Counted from the stretch's first letter, positions 49,363-61,268 are shown. The stretch is 64,000 nt of DNA from Isoetes taiwanensis (GCA_021234155.1 JAJEKV010000057.1:2263821-2327820), one strand, 5' to 3'. Translations and numbers: made by a program. The notes: generated by a model not told the origin, from the letters alone.

Positions 49363-51465
49363 ACAAAATGTCTCTTGTTTCTTTTCTTCATAGACCCTGG
49401 CATAGGAGTATAAAAATTTTCTTTCTGTTCTGGTGAAATCACTAGATCCCTGTTGGCCAAAGATGCCTCAGGATCAGTGAGCACCATATTCTCACAATTT
49501 TCCACATTATGAGATAAAACGTGGAGCACCTGTTCATCCATCTGTACATTCTTTTCTGTAATTACCCCTGCATTTATCTTTGTTTGGATAGATCCTTGTG
49601 GATGGATCTGCATTTCTGGAGTCTCTGGTACAGTCATCACTTCGATTGAATCACAGCAAATCTCTTCTTCTGTTTGGATGAGTTCATTCTGTAGATGTTC
49701 TTCAGAGTCTGCCTTTGCTGTCAGGATCTTATCTTTCTCAGCTAGTCGAGCCTCCTCAATATTTTCTCCTTGTTGACTAATTCCAGAATGGAATTCATTG
49801 TGCTCAGAACCCATATGAATTGGTGACTCTGGGATCTTTTCTTCAGATTCTATCTCAGTCACCCTTGGTTTGATTACTGTTTCTTTTTCATTTGCAAACA
49901 GATTTTGAGCAAGAAGGGAAGAAACCTGGAAGAATTTAGAACATTCTCCTTTATATGCTTCATGTGCAAATTCCACCTCTGAATCCGAATCTGAGTAAGG
50001 AAATGGCTCATCTGGTTCTTTAATAACAATTCCTTTGATTCTGGAAAATTGGGCTGGATTTATCTTCTTCATGACCTCTGTTTCTTCCATTTTTTCCTTC
50101 CCTTTGACATTTTCAATTGCTGGAGGCTTGTTGAGAACCTTAATTGAACCAGGGTTATCCTTTCTGATCCATTCCTTATTTGTCCTCATTGCCCCTGTTT
50201 CATGTTCTCTTTTTTTTTTGCTGTTTTTTGATTCTTTTACTGCTTCCATTTTTATTTTTCCTCTGTTTTGTCCTTTTGGAAATAGGGGTGACCCACCCTT
50301 CCTGTTGTACTATTTTTTCGTTGAAAGTGTTCTGCTTGACACCTTTGCAGATTCCACCTCCATGCAATCGAAGTCCACATATTGTACATGGAGCAGGTAG
50401 TCCATTCCACGAAACCTTTAACTGTTTGTGGTTGCCAAATACATCGACATACTCAACTTCCTTTGGCACTTCCTTTTGTAGATCGATCTGAACCCATACT
50501 CTCGGGGCTTTTTCGTGAACTGTTTGAATCCCAATATATTCTCCCATTCCAGAGAAAAGTTGTCTGAAAATGTCTTCGTGCCAATACATGGGATTTAAAC
50601 CTTCCATAGAAGCCCAAGCCGGATGTTGAAAATGGGTAGGGTTCTGAGGATCAAAGCTTGGAGACCATTTTTGAAAAAAGAACTGCGTGTTTGCCTTAAA
50701 TATCATCCCTTGTTTGAGCAAAAAGCTTGCAGCTAAATCACTCGAACATTCGACCATAAAATATGGGAATTCAAGCCAATAGATCCGAGAAATTTGAACC
50801 TCTCTGCTCAGTTTGATCAATTCCAGTTTTAAATCCGCTAACCGAACTCCCTCATGTCTTACACATCCTATGAGAGCTTTAGAAGCAAATGCATGCATCC
50901 TTTCTTTTGTATAAACATGATTCAAAACCGGTTTCTTACCTCTCAGTTCTCGAACAACCTTCTGATTCATGTTGTCCTGCACTGTCTTCTGCATTTCATT
51001 GACTCTGTCGATTATGGGTTGTACAACAGTTTCTTGCTGCATTTCCACTACCGTCATCCCAGTTTGTCTTCTCGTGACCACCATTTTCGCTGGTTCCGCG
51101 GGGATATGCACTAGGAAATCTCCAAAGGTAATGGTATTTCCTGTATCAGAGTTTCCGTTATGGACAAGACCCAATAAAAGATCTGTGACCTCTTTTTGCT
51201 TATGAGGTGGCGGTTTACGGAGCAAATTCATAGTCCTTCGTACCTCCCCTGTAACCCCATGATTGATTTCACACCCTTGCAGAGGCAGATCTTTTTCCTT
51301 TTCCCCAAATTCCTTCCCTTGTTGCTCGCATTCCAAGGTGTCCCTGTGGACCACCTTTTTTTCTGACTCCTTCTTCTCTCTGTTAGACCCCTGTTCTGTC
51401 CCCACATTCCTGTCCCCTTGTCTGCTCCCTGTACCTCGTAGTCCGTGCCCCTGTTGGGCCTGCAT
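49293..51465 (-). pseudogene. LINE ORF1: RNA-binding (gag-like) protein
   Basis: ORF1 proteins of plant L1 elements bind the element RNA. The ATG at 51465 is the first after a 73-nt leader. Residues ~1-100 are polar and low-complexity. The middle (about 50.4-50.9 kb) resembles the DUF4283-type region, with WLEFPYFMVECSS and a later RVWVQIDLQKEVP. It ends in a CTICGLRLHGGGIC knuckle (CX2CX4HX4C, ~50.36 kb). A basic KKQQKKK-type stretch follows, then an acidic tail rich in Glu. A one-base change in an A10 run (plus strand ~50210-50220) splits it into frames 50200-51465 and 49293-50249. Confidence 0.85.
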
Positions 51466-51538
51466 CCCTGTCGACTCTCCAAGAAACTAGGCGCTAGGCG
51501 CTCCAAGACTCGCCTCCCTCCATGAAATCAAATTTTTC

Positions 51539-51548
51539 GCAGGGTGAA
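51539..51548. repeat. Target-site duplication, 5' side of LINE
   Basis: GCAGGGTGAA, identical to 44765-44774. It fixes the LINE's 5' end at 51538. Confidence 0.9.
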
Positions 51549-51800
51549 ATTTGAATGCATATAGGTGTACAATTGACTAGAGGTGCATAGTTTGGAATAG
51601 TTTTGGTAGCTCCTTGGGATTCCACTCCTAGTTCAAGCTTTGACATAAATGAAATGTGAAATCCAATTGCATGTAAGCGTACAGTTGTATAGTTGACGAA
51701 AATGCATAATTTGAAAAAGCTTTGGCAGGTTCTTGGGGTTCTACTATGCATAGTTTGGAAAAGCTTTGGTAGGTCTCGGGGTTCTACTGCTAGTTTCTAG
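51549..51800. repeat. Local ~100-bp tandem repeat split by the LINE
   Basis: Copy A is interrupted: its left part is 44746-44774 (TTCAAGTCTTGACATAAGTG...) and its right part starts at 51549 (ATTTGAATGCATATAGGTGT...). Copy B (from 51632) reads TTCAAGCTTTGACATAAATG and continues without interruption through GTGAAATCCAATTGCATGTA. A partial copy C follows from ~51746 (TGCATAGTTTGGAAAAGCTT). Copy B thus displays the empty-site layout. Confidence 0.85.
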
Positions 51801-53407
51801 TTGCCACTTAAAAGTTTTTTGGAAGCCATTGCCATAAATAGTGAGCGTGTTTGTCTGAACTTGTTTTACTCTTATCTTGCGCTTCTTAGACCACTATCAA
51901 ATTTTACTTCTAATATGAATTAGAGGATTGCGACAACTTACTAAATCTGTGTTGGTTGACTATCAAAGTTTTGGTTGACTATCAAAGTTGCCAAGAGAAT
52001 GTCATGTAGGTTATTGTTGCCTCTATAGCAGTGCTTGTCCATGCAAAATTGAATGTGGGTTGGAGCCCTTGTATACCCTCGGGATTGGAAGTGTGTGAAC
52101 AGAAAATGCATAGGACCTTTTATGCATAGTGTCTTTCCAAGTATGTATCACTTGGTCAGTAAACCATTATATTGCAGTAAAAATATTATGTATCCCTTAG
52201 TGATGCAACCATTAGCTACACAATTCTCCAAACCTTAGCTCAGTAGAACCGAGTGTGGAGTCGTATTGAAACTATAAACTGAGTAGACAACAGGATTCAT
52301 TGATGTGGAGCTTTACACCTATATGTACATATTGGATAAGATTCAAAGGCATACATATAACAACAAAGTGAAGTACACTCAGTATTTACTTGGATTGCGA
52401 TAAATTGATAGCCACTCCTTTTAGAAATTTTCAACCTATTCTCTGCTGCACAACTTGTGGCTCGATCTGAGTCCATGCGATGGGTACTGGATTCTTGCGA
52501 ATAATAGCTCGTGTTGAAAAGATTTGATGTTTGGCAGCTGCATGTGAACATGTAGATTGTCCACTACAAAAGAAACAAAAAATGTCAGACTGACCTGACC
52601 AACAAATAAATACTTGTAGAACATTCAACAAAAGGAAAATACCATATGAGATTCAGTTTGGCATTCCAGAATTGAATTTTAAATAAAATGAAATTTAAGA
52701 ATGAAGAAAGATGGACAAAGCTACAAGAAGGATTTATACAATTTTCTTGCCTTAAAGACTCTTGCTACTACAATGCATTCGTCCTTACATGCAAACATGC
52801 TTGATATAATCAAAGTGAAAAAAAACGAACCTTTCAAGGAGATAATTGTTCTTCAACAGCTAAATAACATGTAGCATTCTACTCTATAGAAACATATACA
52901 ATAATGCCATAACATGCAGAGTCTGTCCATAGCATGAAGCTCCAGATTAGCTGCCTGCCCCATTTGCACGTTGGAAAGAGGCAAAGTATTAGAGTAGGGT
53001 GATCTCAACTTAGATCTAGATGTCAATGCTTCCTAGATGCTTCAGCTTAATTAGAAGCTTGCTATTGGTTGGAAGTAATGGCAATTGAATTTTTCGTTGT
53101 TTAACTTGGCACTAAATTTGTTGTCCTCTGTTATAAGGTACATATATACAAAATCACCAAATATGTTAGATCATATATGCACTACATGATACATGAAACC
53201 CAAAAGCAAGTTCACAAAGCACTTACACAATGTGAACTACTGAAGAAGCTCATTAGCTGCAATGAGACCTACAAACCTCGTGGTGCACCAGACACTCTTT
53301 AAGCAAAGGTGGTTCCAAATTGTTGTTCTTGCAGAATAGACAAATCTTTTTTGCTATATACCTGCCCCCTTCAAATCCTTGATCCCTAAGGATAATGAGA
53401 GTTTTCG
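51801..53407. other. Noncoding, no gene recognised
   Basis: AT-rich, with short frames only. A 22-bp repeat of TTGGTTGACTATCAAAGTT occurs at 51952-51989. No domain, RNA gene or element end could be supported. Confidence 0.45.
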
Positions 53408-53672
53408 GTAACTCGTTCCATGGCCCACCCTGTGACTATGGTTTCATCGTCTAGTCCCTTTTGAAACATGTTCCTTGGGTCACCCTGTGACATGATTTCA
53501 TCATCTAGTCCCTTAGAAAACCCGTTCCCTGGATCACGTCGTGACCATGGTTTCATCATCTAATCCCTTAGAAAACCCGTTCTTTGGATCATCTTATGAC
53601 CATGATTTCATCATCTAGTCCCTTCAAAAACCCGTTTCATAGTCGTCCCGTAACTAGAGTTTCGTAATTCAT
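53408..53672. repeat. ~55-bp minisatellite, 4-5 copies
   Basis: Units of the type CCCGTTCC.TGGATCA.C plus GTGACCATGGTTTCATCATC and TAGTCCCTT. The TTTCATC landmark lies at 53442, 53497, 53551 and 53607, giving periods of 54-56. Copies are diverged, so this is an old array. Confidence 0.9.
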
Positions 53673-55269
53673 TCTTTCTGGATGTCCTACTTGCCATTCC
53701 TGATGGAACACTATAATTCTTTATTCTAGATAATTGACCTCATTTTGAAGTTTAATAATCCTGTTTGGCCTCCATGAATTTTGAGTCAATTGATGATTTT
53801 GGTGCACATACTGTTCACTCTCCCACGTGTCCTCAGAGTGATCTTATATTGCATAGCCTCCCAATGTGAGCGTCTAGAATGGCCTAGGAGTTACTTAAGA
53901 GCTAAGGGCTAGGAATATTGTCGTCGAAGCCTTTTGTCTACGGATAATATATATTTATTAAGTGGAATACATGGTGCACTCCTATTCCATTCACAAGCTC
54001 TAACACGACTCATATGCAGTCTCATTGACCCCCCTCGAGTCCAGTATAACGGGGCATCTTTGACTAATGGTCTTAAGGTTCTTACCTTGCCAATATTATC
54101 ACCAATCCTTGGTTGGTACTATGTGTCTATTGTTCCAAACAAAAAGCTCAGTTCCTTATGACGCATTTACCAATCCCTTGGACTGAAGTGGAAGCCCAGC
54201 TTCTACCTTGGTTCATCCTTAGTGCAACTAAGTACTTGATCCTAGTCGGTGAATTCGCCAATCAGTGTGAATTCAATATTCTTGATCTGAGATGTAAGAA
54301 TACTATACTATAGAAGATCAAGCTACTTTATGCTTATGGTCAATATAGTGGCAATAACCATAGATGCACCCAGATCTAATTAGAAGTAAATTTCTAACAA
54401 CCCTACCACCTTGTAACTCATACTATGGTTTTAATAAGAGATCTTATTAGTCCTATTGCAAGATCAACTTAGGTTAACTCTTGCATTTCTAGAGACCTTG
54501 CTCCATAAGTAGACAATACACGAATTATGGTTAATTGGTTCATGCATTCTACTATTGTTTGCTGCATATATTTCTAACTCGTTGATCATTTACTAGGATA
54601 GCTTCTCACCGGAGCTGCTCACTTAATCACAGACGAAGAACCATATAGGGATATTGCAAGTACTTCATATTGATCGCATGAAGGTCCTGGAAGTCCTCTC
54701 GAATCCGATGCTAGTGCTCGGGATGAGCATAGGTAATGCATCAGAATAGAATCTCAATGTTCTGTTCTGTGTTTGTTCCCCTATTTGTAGGGTGCAAAGT
54801 GATCTCTAGCCTTCAGTGAGAAATGGGGCATTTCGAATCTGCGGCTCTCTGCTCAAGTGACTCCAAGTATCTGGGACAAGCAATCAGAGCTAAGTCCACG
54901 AAAAACCCCTATCAACAAAAAGACATAACATAGAGCCGAACCAAGCTCTATGGGTGGGCAAACAGACTAGACTCTACTGAAAAATATATCCTGCAAACTC
55001 AAGAATACCCCTTTGCATCCTATCAACATATCTATAAACTTAAACATGGGCGTTTCGAACTCTTAACCAGAGAGACAGAGAATCAAACCCTCCAAGAATC
55101 GATGCTTCTAACCTAAAAAAGAGCTAGGCTACGAACTTATTAGAGCTCTTGACATCTTACTCAAAAACTTCATGGGATCCTCCCATAGCTGGGTTTGGAT
55201 TGAAGCTTAGAGTGTGCCGATTCCAAACAGCCTTACCATATAATTTTACACCAGTGCTAGCAACAGAGC
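53673..55269. other. Noncoding, no gene recognised
   Basis: Contains plus-strand frames of 75 and 66 codons (53934-54161, 54113-54313) without recognisable content. It may hold decayed retroelement sequence, but no ends or domains are clear. Confidence 0.4.
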
Positions 55270-55605
55270 TCAACGGAGCTTGGCTATAGCCATCGGCCAT
55301 GGAAATGGCATGGAGAGCCCTTTCCCCCATAAACAATCGAAGATATTACCCAATTCAGGACCTTTGAGCAAAGATAGTTGATATTTAAAGAAGAAAGGAC
55401 CATTTCTAATCATGACAGACTTTGATAATGAAGCTGAAATACATAGAGATATACAAATGCGAGGACTATTGACAATAGAGTGGGCAAGATGCAGCCCCAG
55501 ACCATTATCAATAGCCACCATGAACTCAAGAACTTGCAGTTCAGTTGAAAAATCTTCGAAGGCAAACCAACAAGCCATGTGCAGAGCACTAGATTTATTA
55601 GGCAC
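55270..55605 (-). pseudogene. Possible RNase H-like fragment (weak)
   Basis: A 111-codon minus frame holds STELQVLEFMVAIDNGLGL followed by LAHSI, which resembles the helix of plant RNase H-like (RVT_3) domains, where E..A...GL.LA is usual. The acidic catalytic residues expected on the next strand are not evident. It may be a decayed retrotransposon RNase H, or chance. Nothing nearby supports a larger gene. Confidence 0.2.
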
Positions 55606-55830
55606 AAAACTAGGTGTTGTAAAGTTGATATAGCAGATAGTGCCCTCACAAGGGTTCTACTCTCCATGAACTTATCTACAGCAATGGGAGATTAACACAT
55701 GATCAAGGAAAAATTATTCTTTTTGTCAAGAACTTTCAATGACTCAAAAGTAGACAATCCTAGTCTTTGAAGATGTTGCTTAAACCAAAACCCTATTGAG
55801 AAACAAGTTGTTTGTGATTGGATGGACAAG

Positions 55831-55886
55831 TTGGAGATCGAACATCTAGTTTGCAAACCAAGTACTCTACCACTGAGCTACCGACC
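55831..55886 (-). tRNA. Degenerate tRNA-like sequence (tRNA pseudogene or SINE head)
   Basis: The minus strand starts GGTCGGTAGCTCAGTGGTAG, with a pol III A box (TAGCTCAGTGG). It then has TTTGCAA in the place of an anticodon loop (anticodon TGC if so) and a TGTTCGATCTCC B-box-like sequence. The anticodon stem has mismatches, the T stem does not pair, the variable region is short and no acceptor 3' partner is present. It is therefore not a functional tRNA. A tRNA-derived SINE head is possible, but no SINE body or tail was identified. Confidence 0.6.
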
Positions 55887-57737
55887 ATTTGATGGCACTC
55901 CTTCACTGAGTTATTCTTCATGTCTGCCAATTACACATACTCCAACATTCCAACATTTCCCCTTAATGGGCACACCAATCCACTCCAGCCTTCACCATTA
56001 TCTACATAGTCCCCTCCCCGAGCAACTCTACCATAGACAGAGTGTTGTGCATGTGATTGCATGCACAACACTTGTGTAATATGCATGTGCATTGAGATTT
56101 ATTCATTGTATATATATTGGATGCGAATAAAGGAGAAACTGTCTTGGTTTGGTGAAGGATCTTGTTTATTGTTCTCCTCTACCTATTCTCTACAAACTCA
56201 TCCTACGGAGATCAAGGAACTGGCCCCTGACATGATGTATAACTGCATGACAAACTAAATTCTGAACACATGTAGATGCGAGTTGTGATCAATAGTAATT
56301 ATCGTTCACCTGTCTGAGCAAACATAGTAGCACGTTGATCTGGCTCATAAAAAACATCCTCAGAAGATAGCTGAATATCCATTTGATTTGTCTTAGATTG
56401 TACTTCAAGTATGCAAAGACATCACGTTTATTATGTGCAACCAAAATATTCAAGTTGCAGAAACCCAAGCACTTCTAACACTGGAAGACATTTCGCACTT
56501 AATCCAGTCACTGAAGCGTGTATGCGGAGCACGAGAACTAAAGTAGGTTGAAGGCCCTACATCAGGAGTAGGAGAGATACTTGTCAGCGCAGAAGAAGTA
56601 ACATGCATTAGAGCTACGAACAATAGAGGTGCCAAGACCATGACGCAAGGGGGAACTAGGGGAAACAGAGATGGATTTAGACATCGGAAGAGGAGAAAAT
56701 TGCTGCAACCAGAAGATAATACCGCCAAGAGCCAATAAGCCGAGAGTTTGTGGCAACTCTGGGGCATATAAAGCTATAATAAAAGCAAAAGACACCCCAC
56801 ATGAGTCAAGGTTGAAGCTTCTTAAAACAGCTGCTTAACTCGGAATGTAAAGCACAAGAAGAGAATGCATCAGGGTTTTCCATAGAGGCCGATGCTAAAG
56901 TCCTCAACGCCATACACCATGAGAAGCTCACCAAGTCAGCTTTCCAATGCACTAGACATTGCTTGATTCTGACACCCGGTGAGGGAGATACACCAAAAAC
57001 TATCTGGCGTCATCTAACCAGAGGCTGATTTCACAAGGCACCCAAAAATAAAACAGTACATGGTTTTTTCCATTGTTATAACTAGAAACGCATTATGCAA
57101 AACCAATGCGCCTTTGTGGGTTGATATCTTTAAAAATCATACGTGGCTAATCTATTTGGTTTTCTTTCAAAGAGTGGTATTATAGCATGACAATTGCAAA
57201 GGGCTTTTTTGTAGTGTTTGTCAAAGTGGTATAATATGTTGATAAATGGATGTGGTATATTATAACATTTTAATGGTAAGGTTTGTGCATATGGTATAAC
57301 ATTATGATTGTGGATTCGATGTGTGTAGAAAAGCAAAGCCCGAAACTGGAGTCTTACAGATTGTTCTAGCCAGATTGCTATAGCCGAATTTGGTGTAGTC
57401 GAACTTGTGTCCTAAATATTTGGCTGGAATTGGTTTGGGAAGAAAATATGTACAGCCATTTGCTGCAATTCCTATAACAAGTTAGTCAGTGCAAGTTGGA
57501 ACTGAACAATGATCTAAAGTACTAAAGCTAATCCCTTATTGGTAATTTTGTTAAGCATGACATTCCATTAAATCCTGCGAGCTGCTGCCTGAATCGATAG
57601 CAATATTGATTATTTGGAAGTACCAACTTCGTTTGCCTATGTATGCATCTGTAGATTCCATGACAGACATCGGATCTGATTCCACAAGAAACCAGGTTTA
57701 CAATATCGGTCATATTCTATTCTGCATGACTCCAAGT
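55887..57737. other. Noncoding with unrecognised short frames
   Basis: Two overlapping minus frames at 56450-56795 (105 and 77 codons) encode hydrophobic stretches such as LGLLALGGIIFWLQQ but match no family I know, and neither has supporting neighbours. The rest is AT-rich without features. Confidence 0.35.
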
Positions 57738-57956
57738 TCCTTCAAATGCAACCCGTTGCGCAAAGGCTCTGTTATAATTTTATGGACTTAATGCTTACAA
57801 GAATATGGACATGCTGGTATGTTTGATCAACATTGATTTTAGCCATTTGCATCACTCTTTCAAGTTGCTTCAAACGGAGCTACCTGCAAAAAAGCTATGT
57901 TATGATGTTATGGACTTTATGCTTACAAGAAGATGGAGGGGCTGTTATGTTAGAGT
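57738..57956. repeat. ~130-bp diverged tandem duplication
   Basis: CTTCAAATGCAACCCGTTGC...TTATGGACTTAATGCTTACA at 57738-57826 is echoed at about 57868-57956 by CTTCAAACGGAGCTACCTGC...TTATGGACTTTATGCTTACA. Old and imperfect. Confidence 0.7.
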
Positions 57957-58542
57957 AACGATGAGTTAAGGATAAAGGTAACACTCTTACCTCCTACTTA
58001 GATTATCATCATGTGCTATTATGTCCCTTTAATCAAATATATCCTTACATGCCTCTACGTATATTTGCAAGGAACATTATGAGCACAGTTATGTGATGTT
58101 CTTTAAGCTTTAACTGGGAGAAACAATTTTTTGTGAGTTTTATTATGACTTTGACTAGGTGGAGTTAGGGAAAATATAGGATAAAGCATCAATTGGTGTT
58201 TTTGATTTAGAAAAGCAAGCAATGTATATTTTGTATCTGCTTATGGATTGTTGTAATTCCTAAATCCTAAATACACATGAATTGCTTTGCAGCTAAGATA
58301 CTAATTAAAGTCCTACTTTGATCTGCATAAATGAGCATGAAAGAGTATCTATTCCATTGTCCGTTCATTGTTTTGACGGACCCATGTTAAAGCTTTTCCC
58401 TTACTCCTGTATCTCTTAGAGAATGCAAAATAGTAGAAACAGTACACTAAAATCCTTTATTAGGTTGCTCTCTCATTGTAATATACATCTCATATTGCTT
58501 GCATGACAGGGTCTAAATGAATAATAGACATTAGCATTACAG

Positions 58543-58733
58543 GCTTTGATGCCAATGCGCTTGCATGTGGAAGTATTAGCTACTTGGCAAAGGAAGAAAT
58601 TTTTGCACATCAATTTTTATCATGCTTACAACTCGAATGGCTGAAGAAATGGTGGCCCACTGCAGAAAAGGCAGTTGGATATTCTATTACATTTGAGGAT
58701 TCAACATCATCAACAAGAATAAGTGTGTGACCA
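58543..58733 (+). CDS. Possible isolated exon (weak)
   Basis: A 62-codon open stretch, FDANALACGSISYLAKEE... to EDSTSSTRISV, follows ATTAGCATTACAG, an acceptable plant 3' splice site, and is followed by ATGGTATGTTGC, a possible donor. The stop TGA falls a few bases before that donor, so it would be a last exon or a false one. No family recognised. Confidence 0.15.
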
Positions 58734-59164
58734 ATGGTATGTTGCTTAGATAGTTGTTAATTCCCTTTTACTTATGAAATGTTTTAAATTTGGCAACATT
58801 AATCTAATCCTATGAAATGCATAAGACAAGGAGGCAATCCTTCATCCTTTGCTTGAAGAGTACTCGGTTATCAGGGACACTACCCACTCATGTATGTTCT
58901 GCCATGGCCATTGCATTATGTCCTATCTCAAGACCTAGGTCCTCATGCAAAGCTCTACATCGCAGATTCGAACTTCGGCAACATGGATGGCTTTCAAGTT
59001 CTTAAATTTATGCTGCAGCTCTTTATTTTCCAAAGTAATATAGTTCATAAAACAACTCGAGGAGTATGTTTTTGCACTTTATTCTCTTATACAGCTGAGC
59101 CACCTAGCTAATAAGTCTAGAAGCTTTGTCTCATGTCCTCAGTTAGATTATAGAATGGCACTGC

Positions 59165-59272
59165 TACATATGATAAGCAGGGCCTAAATATGCTGGTGCA
59201 AAGAGGAGCTGGGACTGGTACATATGATAAGAAGGGTACAACTATGCTGGTGCAAAAAAGAGCTGCGGATTT
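59165..59272. repeat. 54-bp tandem duplication
   Basis: TACATATGATAAG starts at 59165 and 59219, each followed by TATGCTGGTGCAAA.A.GAGCTG. The copies differ at several positions. Confidence 0.8.
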
Positions 59273-59542
59273 TCAGTCTGTTCTGAGTGAGATAAAATAA
59301 CATGGCCCCAACAACAAAGATGAGATTGTTGTTGTGCCTTCTAGGTATGCATTCGAACCTCGCTCATTTGAGCAATTATTAAAAAACAATATTACACTAG
59401 TTTATCCTTCCATCTTCAACTATATTAATAAACTTGGAAGCTAGCATGGAATGCTAGCCTTCTCATTTGTATTAAATGCATCTTATATGGTTGTTATCTT
59501 CTATTTATCTATCTCATCATTAACCTATTGTACCTTTTCTTC

Positions 59543-59547
59543 ACTGA
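59543..59547. repeat. 5-bp TSD, left of solo LTR
   Basis: ACTGA, matching 61117-61121. A five-base duplication is the size made by LTR-retrotransposon integrases. Confidence 0.85.
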
Positions 59548-61116
59548 TGTGACGCTCCCTACAAAATATATGGCGCCCAGCCGTACACTCCGTAGGAAAT
59601 CCCCCATCCGGTCCTTCGACCGCACGGGCCCTCCGTCTATCCCGCACTCCAGGGTATCCCTAGTGCGGGAAGGGGACACGAAGGTGTCTTGCGCGCCCTT
59701 TCCCTATGGGCTCCTATCACAGCGGAAGCATACACAATGTCAGAACTAGCAATACAATACATCGATCTACCCCGAAGGGTAGCACATCCATATATCCATA
59801 GATACAATAGAGATAAACATATGCCACAAAACATGAGAGCTCCTACCCAAGGCTTAGACGCATGGGGAGGTAGACTGACAGCTAGGCCTCAAGATAGAGC
59901 AGACCGAATCATAACAATGGCGGGGCTGGCTCAAGCTCTATCCTTCCGGATACACAATCTCATGGCATCACCCATCGAGATTACTCTGGGTTGCATCTCC
60001 CCGGTCCGTCGAGGCAGGAAGGGTTTCATCTCCCCTTCCCGGGGTCTAGAGGTTCCATGGGCGGCTAGAGAATCGTGGCGACACACGATTCTTCCCCCAC
60101 TTAAGCCCCCAAAACAAGAGCTAGGCTGTTACCTGCAGCGCTTGAGAGGCAGGGCAACACCATTGCCCCAGGAGGTGTCGGACCCATGCCCGGCCCACTC
60201 GAACTGACCGGTCATAAGCCTAGCCCACTATGGGGTCCCCAGTAGCCACGCTCAGCAGGGACCCTCCCTCCGTCTCGCCTCTAGCCCCGTTATGTAGTGC
60301 TGAGTCATACCATAGCTCCCATAGCCCGGTGGGTTCCTATGCACAGGCCGCATAATAATAGAAACTAAAGGGTCTAAACTAGGAGCATTACTAAGTAATG
60401 GCTACTAGGTCTCTACCCCCCTTCCCAATACAAGAGGAGCAAACATGATCAACCAATATCACGTATCCACATAACATAATCATAATAAGAAGAACATCTA
60501 AACCTAATCATACATATCTAACTTACAGTTAGGGTTCATTGATTAGGGTTCAAGATCTAGACTAAGGGTTCTAGGAAGGCTCTAGTAGAGACACGAAATG
60601 CTAAACTCATCTGGAGTCCTAACTTCCGGATGATCTACAAAGAACTCTAATCCAAATACCTGCTCCTGAGGAACTCCCTCCTATCCGGGTGTCTCCATGG
60701 TCTTCGAGGTGGTCGAAGTAGTGCTTGCTCCAAGATCGTGCACACGCTCTGGGGAGCTGCTGTGCTAGGCTATGCGACAGCAAACGACTTTCGAAACGAA
60801 GTTTCGAGCGCGAAGAAGGTTCCCAGGGTGGTGGAGCCATAAAAGTGATCTAGGGTTAGGGTTTAGGCCTATATAGGTTAGGGTCCACATGTTATGCCAT
60901 GTGGCTCCAACGGGATATGGTCGTGTGGCGGCTGCCCAATAGGATGAAGCCACATGGAAATTGGCCTTATCCTAAGGGTATCTAAGTTATATAAATAACT
61001 TAAACATGCATCCTATGCCACTAATTAAGGGTATACAAGGCTACAAAGGTAGACATGTATAGTGACGAACCCGGAAATATACATATTTATGGCGTATATT
61101 TCTCTGGAACGTCACA
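59548..61116 (-). mobile_element. Solo LTR, gypsy/chromovirus (Tekay/Del-like), fossil
   Basis: 1,569 bp with TG...CA ends and 11-bp near-perfect inverted termini (TGTGACGCTCC and GGAACGTCACA). It is flanked by the exact 5-bp duplication ACTGA at 59543-59547 and 61117-61121. It is more GC-rich than its surroundings. CCTATATAGGCCTAAACCCT on the minus strand near 60870 is a plausible TATA region, which suggests minus orientation. No internal domain and no second LTR are present, so it is a solo LTR left after LTR-LTR recombination. Chromovirus assignment rests on the style of the termini only. Confidence 0.8.
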
Positions 61117-61121
61117 ACTGA
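61117..61121. repeat. 5-bp TSD, right of solo LTR
   Basis: ACTGA, matching 59543-59547. Confidence 0.85.
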
Positions 61122-61140
61122 ATAGTCCTTTGAGTTTCTG

Positions 61141-61268
61141 TTCCTAATTTTATGTCCTTAAAAGCCTTCTTTTCTGCAGACACTGCTATGGGCAACATTC
61201 GATTTTTTGTTCCTAATTTTATGTCCTTAAAAGCCTTCTTTTCTGCAGGCACTATTATGGGCATGGAA
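61141..61268. repeat. 69-bp tandem duplication with repeated splice-acceptor-like site
   Basis: TTCCTAATTTTATGTCCTTA begins at 61141 and 61210. Each copy carries CCTTCTTTTCTGCAG, a strong polypyrimidine-AG, followed by .CACT.(C/T)TATGGGCA. The copies differ only at a few sites and at the end. Confidence 0.85.

Larger units (their letters stand above)
44775..51538 (-). mobile_element. Full-length L1-type LINE, inactive
   Basis: A 6,764-bp non-LTR retrotransposon read on the minus strand: ~73-bp 5' UTR, ORF1, ORF2, ~255-bp 3' UTR and a 26-nt poly(A). It is bounded by exact 10-bp target-site duplications. ORF1 with a zinc knuckle, and ORF2 with endonuclease, RT and C-terminal zinc motif in that order, are the plant L1 layout. 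Both ORFs carry frameshifts (one in ORF1, at least four in ORF2) and ORF2 also has in-frame stops, so it cannot move by itself. The intact ends and full length suggest a moderately old, complete insertion rather than a 5'-truncated one. Confidence 0.93.

Noticed and set aside
58890-59111. 73-codon plus frame
   Set aside because: No recognisable motif, no splice or promoter support, overlaps other short frames.
59341-59370. B-box-like GGTTCGAATGC on the minus strand
   Set aside because: No A box lies at the right distance and there is no cloverleaf. Probably chance.
59689-60207. 172-codon plus-strand ORF
   Set aside because: Lies wholly inside the GC-richer solo LTR, with no domain. LTR sequence is the better explanation.
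60848-60868. Telomere-like TAGGGTTAGGGTTTAGG
   Set aside because: Only two or three units within the solo LTR, next to its probable TATA region. AACCCTA-like motifs are common in plant leaders, so it is not a telomeric tract.
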